Positions 1-5,630 of a stretch of 5,630 nt of DNA are shown here, one piece after another. Each line of letters opens with the position of its first letter. The stretch's first letter is position 1. The position numbers were made by a program, and so were the translations under genes. The notes beneath the pieces were generated by a model, which was not told the origin of the DNA, did not search any database, and saw nothing but the letters and a program-made list of their open reading frames with translations. This DNA is from Cellulomonas sp. (lineage in GTDB: Bacteria; Actinomycetota; Actinomycetes; Actinomycetales; Cellulomonadaceae), in NCBI GenBank assembly GCA_027451305.1, contig DAIDJQ010000076.1:1-5630 (forward strand). The letters are read 5' to 3'.

Positions 1-34
1 CAAATCCTTCGACCACATGGGCACTTTGTGGCCA

Positions 35-61
35 CCTTCTGGCCACCGACGGCCAAGAAGG
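35..61 (-). terminator. Second hairpin downstream of tRNA-Ala, possible back-up terminator
   Basis: Plus-strand bases 35-44 (CCTTCTGGCC) pair with 51-61 (GGCCAAGAAGG), giving a 10-bp stem with one bulged A at 55 and a 6-base loop (ACCGAC). The stem lies just beyond the first hairpin in the direction of tRNA transcription and shares three bases (59-61) with it, so the two could form almost in tandem. No T-run follows on the minus strand, which is common for actinobacterial terminators but makes the assignment uncertain. It could also be a structured spacer or belong to a convergent gene outside the window. Confidence 0.35.
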
Positions 62-88
62 CCGCCTCTCCACCCGGAGAAACGGCCT
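59..88 (-). terminator. Probable transcription terminator after tRNA-Ala
   Basis: On the minus strand, 14 bases after the CCA end of the tRNA, AGGCCG (83-88) pairs with CGGCCT (59-64). Inside it TCTCC (76-80) pairs with GGAGA (67-71) around a 4-base loop, with a symmetrical 2x2 internal loop. That makes 11 base pairs, mostly GC. The next transcribed bases are TCTTGG, only weakly T-rich. Position and stability fit an intrinsic terminator ending the tRNA transcript and possibly the whole operon. The rest of bases 1-102 holds no gene I can support. Confidence 0.5.
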
Positions 89-102
89 CTGACCTGCATC
101 GA

Positions 103-178
<76 letters not shown>

Positions 179-220
179 TCGACCCGCAACCGCGAGCCTC
201 GCCCCGGAGGGCGCCTGGAG

Positions 221-226
221 AGTCTA
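221..226 (-). promoter_or_regulatory. Weak candidate -10 element for the tRNA-Ala gene
   Basis: The minus-strand hexamer TAGACT fits the TAnnnT pattern of a -10 box and lies 42 bases upstream of the mature tRNA 5' end. No TTGAC-like -35 box is visible at 16-18 bases further upstream, where the phosphatase stop codon lies. The same spacer holds a short GC hairpin (200-204 with 209-213, loop 205-208), which could be a processing structure in a long operon transcript. The promoter assignment is therefore only a suggestion. Confidence 0.22.
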
Positions 227-247
227 GGACGATCCGCCGCCCGAACG

Positions 248-940
248 CTAATCCGGGTTGCGGGTCTGGGCGTCCCCCTCGGCGGGGGCGTCGGGGCCGG
301 CGTCCCAGTCGCGCGAGGCGTCCGTCGGACCGAGGTTGACCCCGTGCAGCCGCCAGTCCGGAGCCACCGGGCCGCGCGACGGCGTCAGGTCCGCCCAGTG
401 CGCGTTCTGCAGCCCTATCACGCCACGCCAGGCGGGGTCCTGGCCCAGCAGCTCGCCGACTGCCAGCGCGATGGCGGCGCCGTGCGAGACGACGACGAGC
501 GTGTCGGCCGGGGTCAGCGCCGCCGCGTGCCGCCGGATGGCCGCGCCCAGCCGCACCGCCACGTCCGCACGCGACTCGGCCTCGACGCCCACGGGGTCAC
601 CCCCGGCCCGCCAGACGGCGAACTCGTCGGGCCAGCGCTCGTCGATCTCCTCGCCGGTCAGGCCCTCCCACACCCCGAAGCTGCGCTCACGCACCTGCGG
701 GTCCTCGGCGACCTTCAGCCCGGTCCCGCGGGCCAGGTACTCGGCCGTCGCCCGGGCACGCGACAGGTCCGACGAGACGATGACGCTGGGGTCGTACCGG
801 GCCAGCAGGGTCGCGGCCGCCGTGCGCGCCTGCCAGCGCCCGACCTCGTCCAGGGGGATGTCGATCTGTCCCTGCAGCCGGCCGTTCGCGTTCGCGGCCG
901 TGCGCCCGTGCCGCCACAGCAGCACGCGTCCGACGCTCAC
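248..940 (-). CDS. Histidine phosphatase family protein (phosphoglycerate mutase-like), possible GpgP-type phosphatase
   Basis: This is a 230-residue cytoplasmic phosphatase of the two-histidine superfamily. The catalytic RHG motif is at residues 10-12 (His11 forms the phosphohistidine), with Arg61 in SSDLSRARATAEYLA, the acid Glu85 in ERSFGVWEG and the second histidine His153 in VVSHGAA, so the full catalytic set is present. Residues after about 200 form an acidic, Ala/Asp-rich tail that looks dispensable. It starts with GTG, whose first bases overlap the rsfS stop codon (GTGA). A GAGGAG ribosome site lies 8 bases upstream, inside rsfS. In M. tuberculosis the gene in the same place after rsfS is gpgP, glucosyl-3-phosphoglycerate phosphatase of methylglucose lipopolysaccharide synthesis. 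That substrate is only an inference from gene order here, and a general phosphomonoesterase is equally possible. The family call is very secure; the substrate is not. Confidence 0.93.
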   Translation of the reverse strand: MSVGRVLLWRHGRTAANANGRLQGQIDIPLDEVGRWQARTAAATLLARYDPSVIVSSDLSRARATAEYLARGTGLKVAEDPQVRERSFGVWEGLTGEEIDERWPDEFAVWRAGGDPVGVEAESRADVAVRLGAAIRRHAAALTPADTLVVVSHGAAIALAVGELLGQDPAWRGVIGLQNAHWADLTPSRGPVAPDWRLHGVNLGPTDASRDWDAGPDAPAEGDAQTRNPD

Positions 941-1353
941 TCCCCCTGCTCCTCGCGCTCCCGGTCAGCCCGCTCCAGCTCGTCCACGCCACGGGCGTCG
1001 GCGGGCAGCTCGATCACCGGGCAGTCCTTCCAGAGCCGCTCGAGGGCGTAGTACACGCGGTCCTCGGCGTGCTGCACGTGCACCACGATGTCGCCGAAGT
1101 CGATGAGGACCCACCGGCCCTGGGTCTTCCCCTCGCGACGCAGCGGCTTGGCGCCGAGCTTGAACAGGGCCTCCTCCACCGCGTCGACGATGGCGCCGAC
1201 CTGCCGTTCGTTGGTGCCGGACGCGATCAGGAACACGTCGGTGAGCACCAGCTGGGCGCTGACGTCCAGCGCGATGATCTCCTCCGCCTTGCGGTCGGCG
1301 GCGGCGCGGGCTGCGGCGTAGGTCAGCTGCAGGGCGTGGTCGGATGCGGGCAC
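937..1353 (-). CDS. rsfS: Ribosomal silencing factor RsfS
   Basis: This is a 138-residue member of the RsfS/Iojap/DUF143 family. RsfS binds ribosomal protein L14 (uL14) on the large subunit and blocks joining of the subunits, lowering translation in stationary phase or starvation. Family motifs are clear: LTDVFLIASGTNERQVGAI at residues 37-55, then EGKTQGRWVLIDFGDIVVHV at 74-93 and a YYALERLW helix at 101-108. The last 15 or so residues are a highly charged extension (ELERADREREEQGE). The open frame continues upstream to an ATG at 1458, but that would overlap the preceding gene with low-complexity sequence. The GTG at 1353 has GAGGAG four bases upstream and gives the normal family length, so I chose it. 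It lies 19 bases after the preceding stop and its own stop overlaps the phosphatase start, as expected for a coupled operon gene. The nadD-rsfS linkage is widespread in bacteria. Confidence 0.95.
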   Translation of the reverse strand: MPASDHALQLTYAAARAAADRKAEEIIALDVSAQLVLTDVFLIASGTNERQVGAIVDAVEEALFKLGAKPLRREGKTQGRWVLIDFGDIVVHVQHAEDRVYYALERLWKDCPVIELPADARGVDELERADREREEQGE

Positions 1354-1357
1354 GAGG

Positions 1358-1363
1358 CTCCTC
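1358..1363 (-). promoter_or_regulatory. Ribosome binding site that fixes the rsfS start
   Basis: The minus-strand GAGGAG lies four bases before the GTG at 1351-1353, in the 19-base gap after the preceding gene's TGA. It supports a start at 1353 rather than the in-frame ATG 35 codons upstream. Confidence 0.7.
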
Positions 1364-1372
1364 GGTGGCGCG

Positions 1373-2968
1373 TCAGAGCGCGATGGTGGGGTCTGCGGCG
1401 ACGGTGGCCTCCGCAGAGACGATGACGGACGCGGCCGACGCGCCCTCGGCGCCGGCAACCCCGGACTGCCGGCCGTGGTTCCACAGCGCGACGACGAGGA
1501 AGCCGAGCACGAACGCCACCACGGCCAGCACGATCAGGTGCAGCCAGGTGTACGGGTAGCGGCGGGCTACGGGCGCCTCGTCGTCCTCGTCGTACGGGTC
1601 GCCCGCGGGCGCCGTGCGGGGGGAGGGGAACGGGATGGCAGCCGCCTCGGCGCCGGAGGGAGCCCCGCCTGCCGGCGCGACGGGTGCCGAGGGCACCGGG
1701 GCCTGCATCGCCTCGGGCTCGCTCACGGCCCACGAGCCCCGGCGGGGTTCGGCAGCCGGTGTAGGGACGGCCGGCACGCCAGCCGGCGCCTGGATGGGCG
1801 CCTGGGGTGTCGGACGACCGGGCATCCACGCACCGGGCGGGGTGGCCGCTGCGACACCGGCGGATGCTCCGCCCGCCGACGCCCCCGCGGCTGAGGCGGC
1901 GCCGAACGACGGCCAGCCGCCGTGCGGACGCTCGGGTGCCGACGCGCTCGCTGCCGACCGGGTCGCAGCTGGAGCCCGGTCCTCAGGCGCCCAGGCGGAC
2001 GCACTCGAGGACCGTGTCGTCGGCGCCCACTCGGACGCGCTCGCCGTGCCGCCGCCCGGTGCACGTCCGGGACCCGCCCCTCGAACGGGGAGCGGTGCGC
2101 CGGGCGCGCTGTGCGGGGTGCCGGGCGCGGTGCGCGGGGCGCTGACGCCCGGTGCCGGCGGGGCGGGTGCGAACGCTGCAGGCGACGGCGGTACAGGCGC
2201 AGACCCCATCTCCCTGGCCGCAGTGGTCCGCCTCGGGGGCTGACCGGTCGACCAGGACGGACCGGTGGCGGCTCCCCAGGCGGCGGCGGCGCCGGGTTGC
2301 GCCCCCGGTCCGGGTGCGACTGCCGGCCCTCCGGCAGCCCCGGGTGCGTCGGCGGCGGGCCGGGCGGGTGTCGTCGGACGAGATGCCGACCGGGTGCCGG
2401 AGGATCGATGTCCTGCCGTGGGGTCCAGGGTGTCGCGCGCCGCCCTGCGGGACCGGTAGGCGTCGGACGAGTCCTGGCCGGCCTGGCGCGCGCCACCCGG
2501 GGTCGGGCCGCCGGCCGGTGCCGAGGCGCCCTGCGCGGGCACCGGGGGTGGCACCCTGCCGGGGGTCGAGGTGGTGCGGGGCGCGGGTCCGAGCGTGGAG
2601 CGGGAGGGTGCCGTCGCACCTGCCGACGACGTCGGTGCGGAGGACGCCGGTCGGGCAGGGCGAACCGTCGGGGCAGGCTCGGTGGTCGGTCGCGGAGCAG
2701 CCCAGATCGGCGTCCCGCCCGTGGTGCCGTCGGGGCCGGACGTCGACTGCTGGCGGAGTGCGCGGCGGGATGCGGTCGGCGGACGTGCGTCGGACCAGGC
2801 GGGCTGCTCGGGCCGAGCCGACGCATCAGGACGCGTCGGCTCCGGTCGGGACGACGCCCACTGGGGCGCGCGGGGTGCGGCTGCCGTCGCGTCGTCGGCG
2901 GGCGCGACGCCCTCCGCGGCGGCACGCTCCAGCTCGCGCCGGCGCCGGCGCTCTCCGGGTTCACTCAT
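1373..2968 (-). CDS. Hypothetical Ala/Pro-rich protein with one C-terminal membrane segment
   Basis: This is a 531-residue protein of unknown function. Residues 1-20 hold a basic charged cluster (RRRRRELER at 7-15). Residues 20-455 are low-complexity and almost certainly disordered, dominated by Ala, Pro, Ser, Thr, Gly and Arg, with ten isolated tryptophans (37, 58, 89, 231, 239, 314, 326, 352, 381, 413) and a short GASA-type repeat near 357-371. An acidic patch (DPYDEDDE, 457-464) and Arg469-Arg470 precede a hydrophobic helix at about 473-496, bounded by Trp475 and Trp496. A 35-residue tail follows. There is no signal peptide. The arginines before the helix suggest that the long region is cytoplasmic and the short tail is outside. 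I see no enzyme domain. The ATG at 2968 was chosen because it overlaps the nadD stop by 8 bases and has GAGG five bases upstream; a start at 3013 would lie deeper in nadD. Codon pattern and the intact frame argue for a real gene, as does its tight fit between nadD and rsfS. Function unknown. Confidence 0.85.
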   Translation of the reverse strand: MSEPGERRRRRELERAAAEGVAPADDATAAAPRAPQWASSRPEPTRPDASARPEQPAWSDARPPTASRRALRQQSTSGPDGTTGGTPIWAAPRPTTEPAPTVRPARPASSAPTSSAGATAPSRSTLGPAPRTTSTPGRVPPPVPAQGASAPAGGPTPGGARQAGQDSSDAYRSRRAARDTLDPTAGHRSSGTRSASRPTTPARPAADAPGAAGGPAVAPGPGAQPGAAAAWGAATGPSWSTGQPPRRTTAAREMGSAPVPPSPAAFAPAPPAPGVSAPRTAPGTPHSAPGAPLPVRGAGPGRAPGGGTASASEWAPTTRSSSASAWAPEDRAPAATRSAASASAPERPHGGWPSFGAASAAGASAGGASAGVAAATPPGAWMPGRPTPQAPIQAPAGVPAVPTPAAEPRRGSWAVSEPEAMQAPVPSAPVAPAGGAPSGAEAAAIPFPSPRTAPAGDPYDEDDEAPVARRYPYTWLHLIVLAVVAFVLGFLVVALWNHGRQSGVAGAEGASAASVIVSAEATVAADPTIAL

Positions 2969-3557
2969 CAGGACCTCGATACAACCTGTGCTTGCCGATG
3001 TACTGCACGACACCGTCCGGCACGAGGTACCAGACGGGCTTGCCGGCCTTCGCCCGCGCCCGGATGTCCGACGAGGAGATGGCCAGCGCGGGGATCTCCA
3101 GCACGCTCACCCGGTCCCCCGGCAGGCCGTCCACCGACAGCGCGTGCCCCGGCCGGGTGACCGCGACGAAGTGCGCCATGGCGAAGAGCTCGTCGGCATC
3201 CTTCCACGTGAGGATCTGCGCGACGGCGTCCGCTCCCGTGATGAAGAACAGATCGGCACCGGGATGCTGCAACTTCAGGTCCCGCAACGTGTCCACGGTG
3301 TACGTGAGCCCCGGACGGTCCACGTCCACCCGGCTCACCCAGAACCGCGGGTTGGACGCCGTGGCGATCACCGTCATCAGGTACCGGTGCTCGGCCTCGG
3401 AGACGGGCTGGTTCTGCTTGAACGACGGCTTGCCCGTGGGGACGAACTCGACCACGTCCAGGTCGAACATCGCCGCAGCCTCGCTGGCCGCGACCAGGTG
3501 ACCGTGGTGGATGGGGTCGAACGTGCCACCCATCACGCCCACGCGCGGTCGGCTCAT
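2961..3557 (-). CDS. nadD: Nicotinate-nucleotide adenylyltransferase
   Basis: This 198-residue cytoplasmic enzyme transfers AMP from ATP to nicotinate mononucleotide to make deamido-NAD, shared by de novo and salvage NAD synthesis. The nucleotidyltransferase fold is shown by [11 protein letters not shown] at residues 10-20, with the (H/T)xGH signature at 17-20, and by ISSSDIR at 160-166, the second ATP-binding motif of the family. GLTYTVDTL (83-91) and FITGAD (105-110) are also typical. Length is normal for bacterial NadD. The ATG at 3557 is the only reasonable start: no in-frame start codon is seen in the codons just before it, and the glycine-rich motif begins ten residues in. Its ribosome site is weak (a GAG about 5 bases upstream), so it may depend on translation of the small gene 35 bases upstream. 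The last codons overlap the next gene by 8 bases (ATGAGTGA). Confidence 0.97.
   Translation of the reverse strand: MSRPRVGVMGGTFDPIHHGHLVAASEAAAMFDLDVVEFVPTGKPSFKQNQPVSEAEHRYLMTVIATASNPRFWVSRVDVDRPGLTYTVDTLRDLKLQHPGADLFFITGADAVAQILTWKDADELFAMAHFVAVTRPGHALSVDGLPGDRVSVLEIPALAISSSDIRARAKAGKPVWYLVPDGVVQYIGKHRLYRGPDE
2974..2977 (-). promoter_or_regulatory. Short ribosome binding site for the Ala/Pro-rich protein, inside nadD
   Basis: The minus-strand GAGG lies five bases before the ATG at 2966-2968, within the last codons of nadD. With the 8-base overlap of the two genes it points to translational coupling and favours this start over the upstream in-frame one. Confidence 0.45.
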
Positions 3558-3592
3558 CGGACTCGACGGGGTGGCCGCGAGGAGGCCGGGCG

Positions 3593-3739
3593 TCAGTGCT
3601 TCGAACCCGCGTTGCGGAACGCGGACGTGATGAGCAGCAGCGCCACGAGCCCGACGAACGCACCGATGCCGAACACGGGTGCGGGGAACGGCAACGTGAC
3701 GGTCGCGGTCTCCTGGGCGGCGATCAGCGCAGCCTGCAC
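3593..3739 (-). CDS. Small single-pass membrane protein of unknown function
   Basis: This is a 48-residue protein. Residues 1-20 are short and uncharged apart from one Glu, and end in a Pro/Phe-rich stretch ([11 protein letters not shown] at 16-26). A hydrophobic helix spans about 20-40 (through [15 protein letters not shown]), followed by a basic tail, FRNAGSKH. The positive tail suggests N-out, C-in topology. The GTG at 3739 has a strong GGAGG five bases upstream. The in-frame ATG at 3808 would overlap the end of proA and has no ribosome site, so the short form is preferred. The gene lies 55 bases after proA and 35 bases before nadD. From memory, small membrane proteins with a similar 'AFRN/SFRD...H' ending occur between proA and nadD in other Micrococcales, but I could not compare them. 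Function unknown. Confidence 0.75.
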   Translation of the reverse strand: MQAALIAAQETATVTLPFPAPVFGIGAFVGLVALLLITSAFRNAGSKH

Positions 3740-3744
3740 GGGAA

Positions 3745-3749
3745 CCTCC
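3745..3749 (-). promoter_or_regulatory. Strong ribosome binding site that decides the start of the small membrane protein
   Basis: The minus-strand GGAGG lies five bases before the GTG at 3737-3739, in the 55-base gap after proA. It is one of the best-matched ribosome sites in the window and is the main evidence that this short gene is translated. Confidence 0.65.
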
Positions 3750-3794
3750 AGCGGTCGGGACGGGACGCCCAGTCTCTCACGGGTAAGGCGGACC

Positions 3795-5111
3795 TCACGG
3801 GCGCACATGCCCGTCCCCGTTGACCACCCACTTGGTGGTGGTCAGCTCGGCCAGGCCCATCGGTCCCCTCGCGTGCAGCTTCTGCGTGGAGATCCCGATC
3901 TCGGCGCCGAGCCCCAGCTGCCCGCCGTCGGTGAACCGCGACGAGGCGTTCACCATCACCGCGGCCGAGTCCACCTCGGCGACGAACCGCTCGGACGCAG
4001 CGAGGTCGCGGGTGCAGATCACCTCGGTGTGCCCGGTGCTCCACGCACGGATGTGGTCGAGCGCCTGGTCGAGGGAGTCCACCACGCGAACCGCGATGTC
4101 CAGCGAGAGGTACTCCGTGGCCCAGTCCACCTCCGTCGCGGGCACGGCCGTGACGCCCTCGGGCACCAGCGCCAGAGTCCGCTCGTCGCCGTGCACCGTC
4201 ACACCGGCCTGCCCGAGCGCGGCCAGCGCGGACGGCAGGAAGTCCGCGGCTGCGTCGGCGTGCACCAGCAGGGTCTCCAGCGCGTTGCAGACACCCACTC
4301 GCTGGGTCTTGCCGTTCAGCAGGATCGCCGTCGCCGGCTCCGGGTCCGCGCTCGCGTCCACGTACAGGTGGCAGTTGCCCACGCCCGTCTCGATCACGGG
4401 GACGCTCGCCTCGCGCACCACGGTGGCGATCAGGTCGGCGCCACCGCGCGGCACGAGCACGTCCACCAGTCCGCGGGCGTGCATGAGGGCCACGGCTCCC
4501 TCGCGCCCGTACCGGTCGATCGACTGCACGAGGTCGGCCGGCAGCCCCCGCCGCTCCAGCGCATCGCCGAGCACCCGCACCATCACCTGGTTGCTGTGCG
4601 CCGCGGCGCCGCCCCCGCGCAGCACCACCGCGTTCCCGCTCTTCAGCGCCAGCCCGGCCGCGTCCACCGTCACGTTGGGCCGCGCCTCGTAGATCATGCC
4701 GACCACACCCATCGGCACCCGCACCTGCCGCAGCCGCAGCCCGTTCGGCAACGTGGAGCCTCGGACCACCTCACCCACCGGGTCCGGCAGGCCGGCGAGC
4801 TCGCGCAGCGCATCGGCGATGCCGCGCAGCCGAGGGGTGGTCAGGGTGAGCCGGTCCAGCAGCCCGTCGGACAGACCCGCCGCACGACCCGCTGCGACGT
4901 CGAGCTCGTTGGCGGCGATGATCTCCTCGGTCGCGGCCAGCAGGGCGTCCGCCATCGCGTGCAGGGCGGCGTCCTTGGTGGACCGGGTGGCCGTGGCCAG
5001 CGACCTGGCTGCCGTCTTGGCGCGCCGGGCGATCTCACGGACCTGCGTGTCCACGTCGCCGGTGCGTCCGGCCGGCGCGACCGCCGTCGTCGCGTCGAGG
5101 GAGAGCGTCAT
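3795..5111 (-). CDS. proA: Glutamate-5-semialdehyde dehydrogenase (gamma-glutamyl phosphate reductase)
   Basis: This 438-residue cytoplasmic enzyme makes the second step of proline synthesis: it reduces gamma-glutamyl 5-phosphate with NADPH to glutamate-5-semialdehyde, which cyclises to pyrroline-5-carboxylate. It belongs to the aldehyde dehydrogenase superfamily. The catalytic cysteine is Cys275 in [17 protein letters not shown]. Other ProA hallmarks are [13 protein letters not shown] (139-151), [12 protein letters not shown] (156-167), VPRGG (220-224) and [20 protein letters not shown] (390-409). The signature near 353-365 reads [13 protein letters not shown], with Trp357 where E. coli has His. 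Length is normal, with about 20 extra N-terminal residues. The ATG start overlaps the proB stop (ATGA) and has no clear ribosome site, so translation is probably coupled to proB. This agrees with ProB and ProA acting together to pass on an unstable acyl phosphate. Confidence 0.98.
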   Translation of the reverse strand: MTLSLDATTAVAPAGRTGDVDTQVREIARRAKTAARSLATATRSTKDAALHAMADALLAATEEIIAANELDVAAGRAAGLSDGLLDRLTLTTPRLRGIADALRELAGLPDPVGEVVRGSTLPNGLRLRQVRVPMGVVGMIYEARPNVTVDAAGLALKSGNAVVLRGGGAAAHSNQVMVRVLGDALERRGLPADLVQSIDRYGREGAVALMHARGLVDVLVPRGGADLIATVVREASVPVIETGVGNCHLYVDASADPEPATAILLNGKTQRVGVCNALETLLVHADAAADFLPSALAALGQAGVTVHGDERTLALVPEGVTAVPATEVDWATEYLSLDIAVRVVDSLDQALDHIRAWSTGHTEVICTRDLAASERFVAEVDSAAVMVNASSRFTDGGQLGLGAEIGISTQKLHARGPMGLAELTTTKWVVNGDGHVRP

Positions 5112-5630
5112 CGGTCCAGGGTAGCCCGGGCCCGACGCCTCATCAGGATCAGGTCGTCGCGATGGACGAGCTCGCGGTCATAGCCCGGGCCGAGCTCGGC
5201 ACGCAGGTCCTTGGTGCTGCGTCCGAGCAGGTCAGGGACCTCCTCCGAGGAGTACGCCACCAGCCCGCGCGCCACCAGGGCGCCGTCCGGCCCCACGAGC
5301 TCCACCGGGTCACCGGCCTCGAACTCGCCCTCGAACGCCGTCACGCCGGCCGGCAGCAGGGACTTGTGCCGCTCGACCAGCGCTCGCACGGCGCCGTCGT
5401 CGAGCACGAGCCGCCCCCGGGTACGCGCCGCGTGCGCAAGCCACAGCAGCCGCACCGAGGAGCGCCGACCGGTCGCAGCGAACCACGTGCCCACGTCCTC
5501 GCCGGCCAGCGCCCCGGCCGCCTGCGACGCCGACGTCAGCAGCACCGGCACCCCCGACTGCGTGGCGATCGCCACCGACTCGAGCTTGGTCACCATGCCG
5601 CCGGTCCCGACGGCGCTGCCCCGGCCGCCC
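5108..5630 (-). CDS. proB: Glutamate 5-kinase, C-terminal part (gene cut by the window edge)
   Basis: The 173 codons seen are the 3' part of proB; the start lies beyond the right edge, and full proteins of this kind are about 370 residues. ProB phosphorylates glutamate with ATP to gamma-glutamyl 5-phosphate, the first and normally proline-inhibited step of proline synthesis. The fragment opens with [14 protein letters not shown] (fragment residues 4-17), the conserved GxGGM-TK loop of the amino acid kinase domain. It continues through GTWF (47-50), which closes that domain. From about residue 70 to 163 there is a PUA domain ([14 protein letters not shown] to HRDDLILM), as in long bacterial ProB proteins. 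The frame is open to the window edge, so the ATG at 5596 is an internal methionine and not the start. The stop codon overlaps the proA start by 4 bases. Confidence 0.97.
   Translation of the reverse strand, partial: GGRGSAVGTGGMVTKLESVAIATQSGVPVLLTSASQAAGALAGEDVGTWFAATGRRSSVRLLWLAHAARTRGRLVLDDGAVRALVERHKSLLPAGVTAFEGEFEAGDPVELVGPDGALVARGLVAYSSEEVPDLLGRSTKDLRAELGPGYDRELVHRDDLILMRRRARATLDR

Noticed and set aside
1354..1458. N-terminal extension of RsfS from an ATG at 1458
   Set aside because: It would overlap the membrane protein's C-terminus by 86 bases, encodes a Pro/Ser/Arg-rich stretch not found in the family, and has a poorer ribosome site than the GTG at 1353.
1723..2964. 413-codon minus-strand frame inside the Ala/Pro-rich gene, as a possible alternative product
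   Set aside because: It is an out-of-frame Arg/Pro-rich shadow. The chosen frame has a membrane helix, an overlap-type start and a stop that fits the rsfS ribosome site.
1922..3501. Plus-strand open frames of more than 400 codons (1922-3160 and 2152-3501)
   Set aside because: They are arginine-, glycine- and proline-rich shadows of the Ala/Pro-rich gene and nadD, with no ribosome site or domain.
3740..3794. Internal promoter between proA and the small membrane protein gene
   Set aside because: On the minus strand no TAnnnT and TTGAC-like pair with sensible spacing is visible in these 55 bases; only the ribosome site is convincing.
2571..5183. 870-codon open frame on the plus strand
   Set aside because: It runs antisense through the large hypothetical gene, nadD, the small gene and proA, whose motifs are unmistakable on the other strand. 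Its predicted protein is Arg/Gly/His/Val-rich without recognisable motifs. Long antisense frames are expected at this GC content.

Overview
The window is a very GC-rich, almost gap-free stretch of actinobacterial chromosome in which every gene lies on the minus strand. The organism is probably a high-GC Gram-positive of the Micrococcales, perhaps near Cellulomonas. This rests on base composition, frequent GTG starts, third-position G/C preference, and the gene order proB-proA-nadD-rsfS-histidine phosphatase, which resembles the nadD-rsfS-gpgP order of Mycobacterium tuberculosis (Rv2421c-Rv2420c-Rv2419c). The genus is an inference.

In the direction of transcription (right to left), the layout is as follows. 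The 3' part of proB (glutamate 5-kinase) enters from the right edge and overlaps proA (gamma-glutamyl phosphate reductase) by 4 bases. Next comes a 48-residue single-pass membrane protein, then nadD (nicotinate-nucleotide adenylyltransferase). nadD overlaps by 8 bases a 531-residue Ala/Pro/Ser/Thr-rich protein with one membrane segment near its C-terminus. rsfS (ribosomal silencing factor) follows after 19 bases and overlaps a histidine (phosphoglycerate mutase-like) phosphatase by 4 bases. A complete tRNA-Ala(GGC) gene comes last, followed by two hairpins that may end transcription at the left edge.

The genes look like one polycistronic unit: three stop/start overlaps, no gap above about 70 bases before the tRNA, and no convincing internal promoter. 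The unit mixes proline synthesis (ProB makes gamma-glutamyl phosphate and ProA reduces it), NAD synthesis (NadD), growth-dependent ribosome silencing (RsfS) and a phosphatase that may act on a sugar or glycerate phosphate. In many actinobacteria obg lies just upstream of proB, so the operon promoter is expected outside the window to the right.

Nothing here looks like a new defence, mobile or regulatory system. The least explained elements are the two membrane proteins of unknown function, above all the long disordered one with regularly recurring tryptophans. Several very long plus-strand open frames exist, but they are antisense shadows caused by high GC and are not annotated.
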